Position numbers and translations under genes: made by a program | In this document: positions 38,704 through 46,629 of the stretch, one piece after another | Numbering within the stretch: the first letter of the stretch is position 1 | Layout: each line of letters begins with the position of its first letter | Assembly (NCBI RefSeq): GCF_018343665.1 | Contig: NZ_JAGYPM010000007.1 | Span: forward strand, 104,430-168,429 | Direction of reading: 5' to 3' | Source: Cytobacillus citreus | GTDB taxonomy: Bacteria; Bacillota; Bacilli; Bacillales; Cytobacillaceae | Length of the DNA stretch: 64,000 bases | Notes under the pieces: generated by a model | The model's input: only the letters and a program-made list of their open reading frames with translations | Databases searched by the model: none | Told to the model about the DNA's origin: nothing

Positions 38704-39564
38704 TTAATTACTTAAATATGGACTCAAAGTATTGATTGCATCATTAAGCTTTTTTGCATTCTTTTTATACATATTCTTTGCACTTTCAGATTCAGTTTCT
38801 AATTCAAAGATTTCCATATCTGCTTGGCATTTTTTGAGCATTGCCATTAAAAGCGGCCTTGTTTGAGGTGTTGGCTGCTTCATTTTATCATCGTAAAGAT
38901 CAACCGTTAAATCTCCATATGAATCCACTTGCCCATAAAACACATTATCCATTGTAACCTCTAGCTTATCTATTTCATCTGTCAGCCATTTAAGCGATTT
39001 CCCAGCGGATGCAAGAGAATCGTATACAATCTGTCCGTCACGAATAACGGTTTGCGGAACTTTATCATTCGCGACCTTAACGTTTAGATCTTTAGGCGTT
39101 ATTGGTCTATTCTCCTTTTTTAACAAAATACTTATATCACCAGTAGGTTCTAAAACAGCAAATTCGACATCAGCTAAATTAAAAACATCTTTCTGCCTAA
39201 GCAATGTCGTAAGCTCATCAGTAGAGTATTTTTCCTTTTTTAAATTGTCTTCCATAATTTTTCCGTCTTTTATAAAAATTGTCCCTTTTCCTTCAACAAA
39301 ATCACGAAATGAATTGCTTTTTAATGAAATGAAACCAACGGAAAGAGTGACTAAACCAAAAATACCAATCGCCAGAATACCATGCCCGATATTTCCATCT
39401 AGCCCCATAATTACTTCGCCTGCAATACTGCCAATTGTGATTCCAGAAACATATTCAAAAAAGGAAATTTGAGAAATTTGCTTCTTTCCTAATATTTTAG
39501 TCATTATAAATAAAACAAAAAGGAATATAAACGAACGGACAATAATCTGGCTCCAATCGGACAT
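38704..39564 (-). CDS. DUF421 (YetF-type) membrane protein with C-terminal DUF1657-like domain, 2Duf-like
   Basis: A 286-residue protein. Three N-terminal membrane spans (residues 8-25, 35-55, 60-80) precede the cytosolic YetF domain (about 85-215). The last 55 residues (KKCQADMEIFELETESESAK ...) resemble the small DUF1657 proteins encoded upstream, so DUF421 and DUF1657 are fused. This is the layout of the 2Duf protein found with mobile spoVA operons in Bacillus, where it affects spore inner-membrane heat and germination properties. It is the last gene after two DUF1657 genes; no spoVA gene is in this window. Confidence 0.82.
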   Translation of the reverse strand: MSDWSQIIVRSFIFLFVLFIMTKILGKKQISQISFFEYVSGITIGSIAGEVIMGLDGNIGHGILAIGIFGLVTLSVGFISLKSNSFRDFVEGKGTIFIKDGKIMEDNLKKEKYSTDELTTLLRQKDVFNLADVEFAVLEPTGDISILLKKENRPITPKDLNVKVANDKVPQTVIRDGQIVYDSLASAGKSLKWLTDEIDKLEVTMDNVFYGQVDSYGDLTVDLYDDKMKQPTPQTRPLLMAMLKKCQADMEIFELETESESAKNMYKKNAKKLNDAINTLSPYLSN

Positions 39565-39581
39565 TTTATCACCTCTTATTC

Positions 39582-39788
39582 TTAAGATCCCTTATATTGC
39601 GGTTCTTCTAACATCATTTCATTCACGCGAACTTGAAGATCTTTTTTAATATCATTCATCATATTCATTATTTCATGAAAGGTTTTTTGTGCCTCAGGAT
39701 CTTGTGAATTTAACGCCAAAATTGAAAGTTGAGATTCAATTCCTTTGATCGTAGATAAGCTTTGTTTTACATTAGAAATAACAGTCAT
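39582..39788 (-). CDS. DUF1657 small protein
   Basis: A 68-residue helical protein: TVISNVKQSLSTIKGIESQ at the start, then a conserved LSILALNSQDPEAQKTFHE core and the ending EEPQYKGS. It is 17 nt upstream of the DUF421/DUF1657 fusion gene and downstream of a second DUF1657 gene. Such proteins occur in spore-formers beside SpoVA/YetF genes and are thought to be forespore-made; their biochemical role is unknown. Confidence 0.82.
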   Translation of the reverse strand: MTVISNVKQSLSTIKGIESQLSILALNSQDPEAQKTFHEIMNMMNDIKKDLQVRVNEMMLEEPQYKGS

Positions 39789-39847
39789 GATTTTTACTCC
39801 AATCTAAAAATGTTGAAAAGGTTGGCTAAAAGCCAACCAAATTAAAG

Positions 39848-40051
39848 CTATTGTTTGTATTGTGGTTCCTCTTGTTGGATTTGCTGCAAACGTGGTTCTA
39901 CACTGTCAATAATCGATTGCGTTTGCTGTGCAGCATTGTTATATAATTGCTTTGCCTGTTGATTATCAGTAGCCAATGCAAATGTTTCAAAGCTGGCCTG
40001 TGCATTTTTCAACCCGGCAATCGTCTGTTGGATTTCTGTACTTACTGTCAT
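39848..40051 (-). CDS. DUF1657 small protein
   Basis: A 67-residue helical protein with the DUF1657 pattern: TVSTEIQQTIAGLKNAQAS, then TFALATDNQQAKQLYNNAAQ, ending EEPQYKQ. It shares the same C-terminal EEPQYK motif as the next gene. It is the first gene of a three-gene operon with the second DUF1657 gene and the DUF421 fusion. It is expected to be expressed during sporulation, but no clean sigma-G promoter could be picked out. Confidence 0.82.
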   Translation of the reverse strand: MTVSTEIQQTIAGLKNAQASFETFALATDNQQAKQLYNNAAQQTQSIIDSVEPRLQQIQQEEPQYKQ

Positions 40052-40212
40052 TACTCTTCCCTCTTTCCTTTTGAAAAATAACTTACAATAGCTATTATTT
40101 CTTTTTTACTTAGGATTATGATTATAATTATTGGTAATTTAAGTAGAAAACAGGGCAACAAATAAAATTGAGACAGTATTTTTTAATGAATTAATTATCA
40201 GATGGAGTAATA

Positions 40213-40416
40213 TTGGGTGATAAAATCAATCAAAGGATGATCCGTGAGGACAGTTATGAGGTGTTTGCCTTTAAAAATAACGGGAATGAAAAGATAAATT
40301 TATTTGTTTTGTTAAATAAAAAATCTGATGAAGATATGTGCAAAATAATTAAAGCAACGTTGGTTCACCCCCGTATTTTAACGGGGGTGAACCATTTTAT
40401 AATGGCAACAAGCTGA
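40213..40416 (+). CDS. doubtful small open frame opposite the DUF1657 operon
   Basis: GGAG lies 5 nt before a TTG at 40213, and the 67-codon frame has a plausible composition up to about residue 55. However, its last 15 codons read through a perfect 13-bp hairpin (40362-40393) that looks like the terminator of the opposing acetyltransferase gene, and the two frames overlap. It may be a real small gene whose stop was lost, or chance. No family was recognised. Confidence 0.3.
   Translation: MGDKINQRMIREDSYEVFAFKNNGNEKINLFVLLNKKSDEDMCKIIKATLVHPRILTGVNHFIMATS
40362..40393. terminator. strong hairpin terminator after the GNAT operon
   Basis: GGTTCACCCCCGT and ACGGGGGTGAACC form a perfect 13-bp stem with a 6-nt loop, 4 nt beyond the acetyltransferase stop. 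A T-rich run follows on the plus side (ATTTTAT); the minus side is less T-rich. Confidence 0.85.
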
Positions 40417-41068
40417 TATTTTCTTTACTATTAATTTCTTCAATCATTTGAACCCATTCCTGAGGCTTGTTAGATAGCACTGAATAATAGGCAGTTAAAA
40501 ACTCCGCTACTAAAGATGCTGGGATTTCTAATACATTCTCTTCTGTTGGCATAAAGCATAAATCAAGTCCTTTTACACCCTCTCCATCATTTTTCCAAGA
40601 TGGGTGTAAATACGATAATTCAATGCGCTTATAGCCAAGATGTGATAGAACTTCACGGCGAACAAAAGGATTCATTGGCTTAACTCCGCCAAACTCGTGA
40701 TCGTCTAACTGATATGGATCATAAATTTCGGCGAACATGCCAAAAAGCTGATTTCCATTAGCAATGGCCAATTCCTCTAAATCCTTTTGACGATTTTGTG
40801 CTAAAAAACGGCCAATGCTCAATCCTGAACGTCCAATGATTGTAAAATCTGTCATAGCAATATTCCAATCCGGATAATATCTATATTCAGTTGCTCCAAC
40901 AACCTCATCATCATGAATAGCAACAAAAACGCGAATTCCTGGATCTTCTAATGGCTCCTTCCATAGTTCAAATTCTAGAACTTCTTCCGGAGGAAAAACT
41001 TCTTTCATCAAATCATGCATTTTCACGAATAATGGATCTTCTATACTTGTTATTCTCCTATAATCCAT
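40397..41068 (-). CDS. GNAT-like N-acetyltransferase
   Basis: A 223-residue protein with a GNAT-type fold: VFVAIHDDEVVGATEYRYYPDWNIAMTDFTIIGRSG matches beta strands 2-4, but the usual RxxGxG acetyl-CoA loop is weakly kept (GLSIGRFLAQ). The C-terminal half (FGGVKPMNPFVRREVLSHLGYKRI) is unusual. It lies 22 nt after another GNAT gene and is the last of a three-gene operon led by a nitrilase-superfamily hydrolase. The substrate is unknown; the set probably modifies an amine or amide metabolite. Confidence 0.75.
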   Translation of the reverse strand: MDYRRITSIEDPLFVKMHDLMKEVFPPEEVLEFELWKEPLEDPGIRVFVAIHDDEVVGATEYRYYPDWNIAMTDFTIIGRSGLSIGRFLAQNRQKDLEELAIANGNQLFGMFAEIYDPYQLDDHEFGGVKPMNPFVRREVLSHLGYKRIELSYLHPSWKNDGEGVKGLDLCFMPTEENVLEIPASLVAEFLTAYYSVLSNKPQEWVQMIEEINSKENISLLPL

Positions 41069-41090
41069 ATGCTTCTTCGCTCCTCTTCCT

Positions 41091-41756
41091 CTATTTAAAT
41101 GGATTTTTCCATTCCATCAATACAGCATAATTATGAGATTCCTCATCGTCTATATAGTCTTCAATGATGGATAACGGCGTTCTGCCACATTTAAGTAGAA
41201 AAGTAATAACAGGGTCCTTACTTACTCCCTTGATAACGGACTCAACATATTGAACTGGGGCCATTTTATCTGATTTTTGTGCATACCCTGGCATTCTTCC
41301 TCCACCAAGCAATCTTTCTAGTCCAAGCTGAACGACAACCTGATACATCGCTTGCATCAGATAGTGACCAAGACCAAGCTTACGAAACTTCGGCCTTACA
41401 CTAATATCAACGATATACAGAGTATTACCTTGTGAATTATGATTTCTAATATAACCGCTATCCGTCATCTCTTCCCACTTATGTGAAGGAAGTGCTGGAT
41501 CAAAATCAACACAAACTCCTGTAATGGAGCCTGCTAATTGACCTTCTACCTCAACACAAAGTGCCCCTTCTGGAAATAATGTAACATAATTCTTCAGCTG
41601 ATTCTTATTCCACCATAATTCAGCTGGAAAAGGCGGAGGAAAGCATTCAGTCTGAATTTGAATCAGCTCATCAAAATCAGATTGCAAATAATTGCGAATG
41701 ACAATAGGGATTGGCTTCTCCTGATCATAGGCATAAAACTCGCTTTTATAAGCCAT
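41091..41756 (-). CDS. GNAT-family N-acetyltransferase
   Basis: A 221-residue protein. LYIVDISVRPKFRKLGLGHYLMQAMYQVV contains the conserved acetyl-CoA pyrophosphate loop (RKLGLG, residues about 128-133). Its start is 2 nt after the hydrolase stop, so the two are translationally coupled. In other bacteria a GNAT domain and a carbon-nitrogen hydrolase domain are fused in one protein; here the two parts are separate adjacent genes. The acyl acceptor cannot be read from sequence. Confidence 0.87.
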   Translation of the reverse strand: MAYKSEFYAYDQEKPIPIVIRNYLQSDFDELIQIQTECFPPPFPAELWWNKNQLKNYVTLFPEGALCVEVEGQLAGSITGVCVDFDPALPSHKWEEMTDSGYIRNHNSQGNTLYIVDISVRPKFRKLGLGHYLMQAMYQVVVQLGLERLLGGGRMPGYAQKSDKMAPVQYVESVIKGVSKDPVITFLLKCGRTPLSIIEDYIDDEESHNYAVLMEWKNPFK

Positions 41757-41758
41757 TG

Positions 41759-42643
41759 TTATACCTCTTCAGTATTCTGATTTGACCAATCTGAATATAA
41801 GTCAACACGGCGATCTCTCCAAGTTGTGACGGATCCTTTTTCCCGAACTTCGTATAAAAGACTTAAATCAAGGTCAGCCGTAATGATCATATCATCATTA
41901 ATCTCCCCTTCCACCATAATTCCTTTTGGTGGGAATGGAACATCATTTGGCGTAATAACAGCTGCCTGACCAAAGTTGCCTCGCATGAAGTCCACAGTCG
42001 GCAAGGAGCCAACTGTACCTGTGACAACAACATACACTTGATTTTCGATGGCACGCGCATGGCTAGTATAACGAACACGATGAAATCCATGGCGGTCATC
42101 TGTACACGATGGACAGAAAATGACATCTGCTCCCTTAGCCTTGGCCATCCGAACGATTTCCGGAAATTCTATATCATAACAGGTGAGAATGGCAATTCGA
42201 CCTTTGTCAGTATCGAAAACCTCTAGCCCTTCTCCAGGTGACATATTCCATTCTTCAACCTCTGTTGGTGTCATATGCAATTTCGCCTGTTCAGCGATTC
42301 TTCCATCTGGATAAAAAAGATGCGCAACATTATTCAAGCGGCCATTATTATTTATCACATGTGTGCCGCCTATAATATGCATATTTGTTTCTTTCGCTAA
42401 TTGAGAAAATAAATTTCGATATTGTTCAGTAAAACCAGGAAGTTCATTAATGATAAGATTTTTTCCTTGATGACTTCCTATAGATAAAAGCTGAGTCGTA
42501 AAAAATTCAGGAAACAAAACGAATTCTGAACCAAATTCTTGTGCAGTTTTAATATAATGTTCACACTGCTTGGCAAAATCCTCAAAAGAATGAATTGTAT
42601 GCAGATGATACTGCACTGCAGAAACACGTAATTTCAATGTCAT
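41759..42643 (-). CDS. carbon-nitrogen hydrolase (nitrilase superfamily)
   Basis: A 294-residue amidase-type enzyme with the complete Glu-Lys-Cys triad: Glu46 (FPEFF), Lys121 (AKLHMTPTE) and Cys155 (LTCYDIEFPE). It hydrolyses a C-N bond of an amide or N-carbamoyl compound in the cytosol. ATG 42643 follows GGGGG with short spacing; the TTG two codons later (42637) is also plausible. It leads an operon with two GNAT genes. The combination of amide hydrolysis plus acetylation suggests turnover or detoxification of one nitrogenous metabolite. Confidence 0.9.
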   Translation of the reverse strand: MTLKLRVSAVQYHLHTIHSFEDFAKQCEHYIKTAQEFGSEFVLFPEFFTTQLLSIGSHQGKNLIINELPGFTEQYRNLFSQLAKETNMHIIGGTHVINNNGRLNNVAHLFYPDGRIAEQAKLHMTPTEVEEWNMSPGEGLEVFDTDKGRIAILTCYDIEFPEIVRMAKAKGADVIFCPSCTDDRHGFHRVRYTSHARAIENQVYVVVTGTVGSLPTVDFMRGNFGQAAVITPNDVPFPPKGIMVEGEINDDMIITADLDLSLLYEVREKGSVTTWRDRRVDLYSDWSNQNTEEV

Positions 42644-42753
42644 CCCCCTTTTCTAATAAACATCAGAGATGAGTTGTAAACTCAATCAATATTGATTATA
42701 AATATTTCTTCTTAAATAACAATATTCAATAAAAAAATATTTCAATTTTAAAA

Positions 42754-42782
42754 ACCAAGAAGGATTTGCTTTTCTTGGTTAA
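42754..42782 (-). terminator. terminator of the YjjP/YjjB-like genes
   Basis: AACCAAGAA and TTCTTGGTT flank a short loop; TTTTTAAAA follows on the minus strand, 30-60 nt after the stop at 42811. Confidence 0.75.
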
Positions 42783-42810
42783 CAAAGCCTTTAGGAAAAG
42801 TTCTTCTATT

Positions 42811-43239
42811 CTATTTAAGTCTTATTTTTAGTATGAGTTGGTTTAACACTTCAGAAATAACAAGTCCTACTGCAATCGCACCAGATATCATGAATGCCTT
42901 TGCAGCAAGCTGTATAGCCGTATTATAATCATTTTCAACAAAATGACGCATAGCATCATACGCGGTCCCACCCGGTACTAGTGGAATAATTCCCGATATA
43001 CTGAAAATAATTATAGGTGTTTTATACATTTTGGCAAAGATTTGACTGATTATTGCAATAAAAAAAGCGGCGATAAATGATGCCAAGACAGCATCATAAT
43101 CATATTCCACAAGACTTATATAGACAAACCACCCTGCCATGCCGACAAATCCACATTGAAATAGTGTTTTTTTAGGTGCATTGAAAAGGATGGCAAAAGC
43201 GGCTGTGGCGACAAAGCTAGTTATTAAATGTACAATCAT
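42811..43239 (-). CDS. threonine/serine exporter family, small subunit (YjjB-like)
   Basis: About 142 residues with five membrane spans, matching the C-terminal half of ThrE. GIIPLVPGGTAYDAMRH is the family motif. ATG 43239 has GGAGG 10 nt upstream. It directly follows the YjjP-like gene (gap about 40 nt). In E. coli the YjjP/YjjB pair exports succinate; ThrE homologues export threonine or serine, so the substrate stays open. Confidence 0.85.
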   Translation of the reverse strand: MIVHLITSFVATAAFAILFNAPKKTLFQCGFVGMAGWFVYISLVEYDYDAVLASFIAAFFIAIISQIFAKMYKTPIIIFSISGIIPLVPGGTAYDAMRHFVENDYNTAIQLAAKAFMISGAIAVGLVISEVLNQLILKIRLK

Positions 43240-43280
43240 TTTACGATAGCCTCCATTATTCAATTACGAACATGCAGTTT

Positions 43281-44036
43281 TTAATAGAAAGCAAAAACAA
43301 TAGCTATTCCTGTCCCAATCGCACAGGCTGTCAAAAATGCCTCCGCCCCTTTTGATAATCCAGCTACTAAATGTCCAGCCATCAGATCTCTTACCGCGTT
43401 TGTGATTAAAAGTCCAGGCACAAGTGGCATGACTGATCCGATAATAATTTTATCCAGTTGAACCCCTATCCCTAAATACACTAATAGATAGGCACTTAAA
43501 CCTATGACGACAGATGCCATAAATTCAGCGAAAAATTTGATCTTTACCAAATTATGAATATATACGAAGCATATAAATCCCACTCCACCTGTAATGATAG
43601 CAGGAATAAAGTCTTTCCATTGTCCTAAAAACATCATTAGGAAGCAGCCGCTAGAAATGGCTGCAGCGAGAATTTGTTGGTATAACGGGAAGGTGAAGTT
43701 AGCTTTTTCGATATCCATTAATTTCTTAAAAGCTTCATCAGAAGTTAATGCTCCACTGCTAATTTTCCTCGATATGCCATTAACTACTGTAACCTTGTAT
43801 AAATCGGTTGTACGTTCATAAATTCTAATTAGCTTAGCAGGCTCTGTTCCATCAATTGAAAAAATGATTCCTGTTGGTGTTACATAGCTATGTGATGAAG
43901 GAATGCCTAATGAAGAAGCAATCCTAGTCATAGTATCTTCAACCCGATATGTCTCTGCACCACATTGAAGCATGATTTTTCCTGCAAGCAGGCATAAATC
44001 GATCACTTCAATTGTTTGAGGAAGTTTATTTTCCAT
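43281..44036 (-). CDS. threonine/serine exporter family, large subunit (YjjP-like, DUF1212)
   Basis: About 251 residues. The N-terminal soluble part has LAGKIMLQCGAETYRVEDTMTRIA and SYVTPTGIIFS, both typical of the DUF1212/ThrE N-terminus. Five spans follow, with GSVMPLVPGLLITNAVRDLMAGHL. It starts at ATG 44036 behind AGGAGGG. It is paired with the YjjB-like gene to form a split ThrE-type exporter in the cytoplasmic membrane. Confidence 0.87.
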   Translation of the reverse strand: MENKLPQTIEVIDLCLLAGKIMLQCGAETYRVEDTMTRIASSLGIPSSHSYVTPTGIIFSIDGTEPAKLIRIYERTTDLYKVTVVNGISRKISSGALTSDEAFKKLMDIEKANFTFPLYQQILAAAISSGCFLMMFLGQWKDFIPAIITGGVGFICFVYIHNLVKIKFFAEFMASVVIGLSAYLLVYLGIGVQLDKIIIGSVMPLVPGLLITNAVRDLMAGHLVAGLSKGAEAFLTACAIGTGIAIVFAFY

Positions 44037-44214
44037 ATTTGTCCCTCCTATATAATCCATATATTGATCACAAACTCCACTTTATAAAAATTATAGTTAA
44101 TATTGAAATCGAATTCTACGAAATGCCTAATTACTATAAGACCAAAAGGAAAGATTTGCAACCATTTATACAATTTACAATGTAAAGAAATTTTTAAGAT
44201 TTATTAACGTATAT

Positions 44215-44241
44215 TACTAAGAATCTTTGTTATTCTTAGTA
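44215..44241 (+). promoter_or_regulatory. inverted repeat upstream of chrA
   Basis: TACTAAGAAT - 7 nt - ATTCTTAGTA is a perfect 10-bp inverted repeat ending 32 nt before the chrA ATG, in the position of a promoter-overlapping operator. No regulator gene is adjacent on the plus strand. Confidence 0.55.
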
Positions 44242-44273
44242 TATTCAAAGGGAAATAAAAAAGGAGAAGATAA

Positions 44274-45467
44274 ATGATTCATAGGCATCGAACGAATAAA
44301 TTTTCATCATTGTTAGAAATATTGTTTGTTTCAATGAGGCTTGGCCTTACTTCATTTGGAGGACCCGTTGCCCATCTTGGCTATTTTCACAATGAGTATG
44401 TACGAAAACGAAATTGGCTGGATGAAAAAAGTTATGCTGATTTAGTTGCTTTATGCCAATTTCTGCCTGGTCCAGCTAGCAGTCAAGTCGGGATTGGCAT
44501 TGGAGTCATACGTGGTGGTTTTATAGGGGGAGTATTGGCTTTTCTAGGCTTTACGATGCCTTCTGTCATCGCATTGATTTTATTTGCTCAGCTTTTAGAT
44601 GGCATGGATATAACAAATGCAGGTTGGATCCATGGATTGAAGATCGTTGCTGTAGCAGTGGTTGCACATGCTATTTTAGGAATGGCACAAAAGCTCGCAC
44701 CAGATTTAAAAAGGAAAGCTATCGCTCTTTTTGCGATTATTGCAGCTTTATTATGGCAAACGGCTTTTATACAAGTGGGCATCATTTTATTGTCTGGAAT
44801 CATTGGGTTTATTCTTTATAAAGATAGTAAAGATCAAGAAGAGAATCAAATTCATTTTCCTATTTCAAAGCGTTTTGCTGCAGGAAACTTAATCCTATTC
44901 TTCGCCTTGCTTTTTGCTTTGCCAATCTTAAGTCGAAGCTTGTCCTTTGATTGGCTCGCCATGTTTGACAGTTTCTATCGCTCTGGCTCTCTAGTATTTG
45001 GAGGAGGTCATGTTGTCCTACCATTGCTTGAACGTGAATTTGTTCCATCAGGCTTGATAAGTGAGGAAGCCTTCCTAGCTGGCTATGGTGCTGCACAGGC
45101 AGTGCCAGGACCTCTCTTTACCTTTGCAGCTTATATTGGGGCAGTCATAAATGGCTGGCAAGGAGGATTACTAGCAACTTTTGCTATTTTTTTACCTGCT
45201 TTTTTATTAATAATTGGTACATTACCTTTTTGGAATATTCTTCGAAAAAATCCAAAGATTAATGGAGCTTTGATGGGGGTTAATGCAGCTGTAGTCGGGA
45301 TATTAATTGCTGCCTTTTACCACCCAATTTGGACAAGTTCAATTTTCGAACCAGTTGATTTTGCATTTGCTTCTTTATTGTTCAGTATGCTCGTTCACTG
45401 GAAGCTGCCACCTTGGATCATTGTTCTAACAGGAGCAGTGGGAGGAGTTTTTATTGGAATGCTATAA
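44274..45467 (+). CDS. chrA: chromate transporter, long-chain ChrA
   Basis: A 397-residue membrane protein made of two homologous CHR halves. The first has GLTSFGGPVAHLGYFHNEYVR and CQFLPGPASSQVGIGIG; the second has FGGGHVVLPLLEREFV and GYGAAQAVPGPLFTFAAYIGA. About 10-12 spans. ChrA exports chromate using the proton gradient and confers chromate resistance. AAGGAG lies 7 nt before ATG 44274. The gene is monocistronic, with a perfect inverted repeat in front and a hairpin terminator behind. The nearest reductase that could work with it is 7 kb away and differently controlled. Confidence 0.92.
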   Translation: MIHRHRTNKFSSLLEILFVSMRLGLTSFGGPVAHLGYFHNEYVRKRNWLDEKSYADLVALCQFLPGPASSQVGIGIGVIRGGFIGGVLAFLGFTMPSVIALILFAQLLDGMDITNAGWIHGLKIVAVAVVAHAILGMAQKLAPDLKRKAIALFAIIAALLWQTAFIQVGIILLSGIIGFILYKDSKDQEENQIHFPISKRFAAGNLILFFALLFALPILSRSLSFDWLAMFDSFYRSGSLVFGGGHVVLPLLEREFVPSGLISEEAFLAGYGAAQAVPGPLFTFAAYIGAVINGWQGGLLATFAIFLPAFLLIIGTLPFWNILRKNPKINGALMGVNAAVVGILIAAFYHPIWTSSIFEPVDFAFASLLFSMLVHWKLPPWIIVLTGAVGGVFIGML

Positions 45468-45473
45468 TAAATC

Positions 45474-45503
45474 AAAAAGCTGCAAATTTTATTGCAGCTT
45501 TTT
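45474..45503. terminator. terminator of chrA
   Basis: AAAAAGCTGCAA and TTGCAGCTTTTT form a perfect 12-bp stem with a 6-nt loop, 7 nt after the chrA stop; it works in both directions. Confidence 0.88.
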
Positions 45504-45520
45504 GAAATCATTTGTATTTA

Positions 45521-45793
45521 TTATGGAATTTCGAGGATGATTTTTGCTCCTCTCCCTTTTATAGATTGAATGGAAAGGATTCCTCCAGCTGCACGTACTC
45601 TTTCTTCGATACTAAAAAGTCCGACCCCTCGTTCAACATCATTAAGTTCAAACCCTTTGCCCTTATCTTCAATCATCACGCGAATGACATCGTCTATTTC
45701 GAATGGTAACAGCCGCCTCATCAATTTCTGCATATTTGCGTATATTTGTTGGGCTTTCATGTATGATTCTCTTGAATCTAGCTGTTCTTTCAT
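45521..45793 (-). pseudogene. remnant of a NarL-type sensor histidine kinase
   Basis: A 90-codon frame. The C-terminal half is a clear HATPase end: DKGKGFEL (G1 box), GVGLFSIEERVRAAGG (G2) and GRGAKIILEIP. The front part (SYMKAQQIYANMQKLMRRLLPFEID) jumps straight into that region, so the phospho-acceptor helix and the N box are missing. No ribosome-binding site is seen and no response-regulator gene follows. This is best read as an internally deleted, non-functional kinase. Confidence 0.75.
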
Positions 45794-45943
45794 TTATTAG
45801 TGCTTGCAGCGGAAATCAATAGGGAAGTTTAACATAGCCAAAAGCAGAAATAGCACTACAAAACGGTGCTTTAGCATTAAAATACCAAATTTTCCGAAAC
45901 CTATTCGAAAGAGATTCGTATACAAGTAAAAGGGGGATTTATT

Positions 45944-46273
45944 ATGAAAAAGAATATGATCATTGTCCTTTTTACATTAATCATCGAAAGCGGGTTAACA
46001 TTTCTACTCGCCTCACTGCTTTCTATCCGCTTTATTGAGATCATGTTTTTCGCTGGGGTCGCATTTTCTGCAGTCACGATTTGGTTTTCCAGCAGCGGTG
46101 GAACAATAACAAAATTTATTGATAGTGAGACAAGTGCAAGAACTGGTTTGAAAACGGAAAGAAAAGAATTTAAATTACAACCTAATTATGTTGTCTTCGC
46201 ATCCATCCTATTCCTAATTATCGGTTTGATCTTTTTCATTTTATTATTAACGAATGTCATCCCTCCCGCTTAA
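45944..46273 (+). CDS. hypothetical three-span membrane protein
   Basis: A 109-residue protein with GGGGG about 8 nt before ATG 45944. Spans lie near residues 5-25, 28-48 and 84-104. The polar loop between spans 2 and 3 contains SSSGGTITKFIDSETSARTGLKTERKEF. It may belong to the DUF3899 group of Bacillus membrane proteins, but I am not certain. It is followed 70 nt later by another small gene on the same strand. Confidence 0.65.
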   Translation: MKKNMIIVLFTLIIESGLTFLLASLLSIRFIEIMFFAGVAFSAVTIWFSSSGGTITKFIDSETSARTGLKTERKEFKLQPNYVVFASILFLIIGLIFFILLLTNVIPPA

Positions 46274-46344
46274 TGAATAGAGATTGACGATTATATTCAC
46301 CAGATATATGATGATAAGGAAATCGATAATAAGGAGTGATACCT

Positions 46345-46629
46345 TTGGCTAAATCCAAAGCTAAAAAAATACGTAAAAAATCTGTTCGTGAGGGGAAAAG
46401 AAATCCTGAAGCAAACCGAAGCCCCTTTATTTTTGCAGATATGCGGACAAGAAAAACGAAGACTAAAAAAGATTATCTATATTGTAAAAAATATAAGAAC
46501 CATTCACTCAATCAAAACAGTGATGGTTCTTTTTTTTACCTTATTGAGCTTCAAGGTATTTTTCACGATATGATAAATAGTTGTGTAAATTTCCTTGGTA
46601 AATTAGGCTGTGAGAGGATGCTTCTTTAA
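46345..46629 (+). CDS. small basic conserved Bacillus protein, 3' end uncertain
   Basis: AAGGAG lies 8 nt before a TTG at 46345. The first 55 residues (AKSKAKKIRKKSVREGKR, ADMRTRKTKTKKDYLY) look like a short, very basic conserved Bacillaceae protein of about 60 residues. The frame then continues through a strong terminator hairpin at 46496-46530 and overlaps the opposing gene by 89 nt. The natural stop therefore seems to have been lost, and the true product is probably translated only from a truncated mRNA. Function unknown; possibly RNA-binding from its charge. Confidence 0.55.
   Translation: MAKSKAKKIRKKSVREGKRNPEANRSPFIFADMRTRKTKTKKDYLYCKKYKNHSLNQNSDGSFFYLIELQGIFHDMINSCVNFLGKLGCERMLL
46496..46537. 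terminator. terminator within the 3' part of the small basic gene
   Basis: AGAACCATTCACT and AGTGATGGTTCT form a stem with one bulge, followed by TTTTTTTT on the plus strand. It also lies 3-40 nt after the stop of the opposing gene at 46541. Confidence 0.82.
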
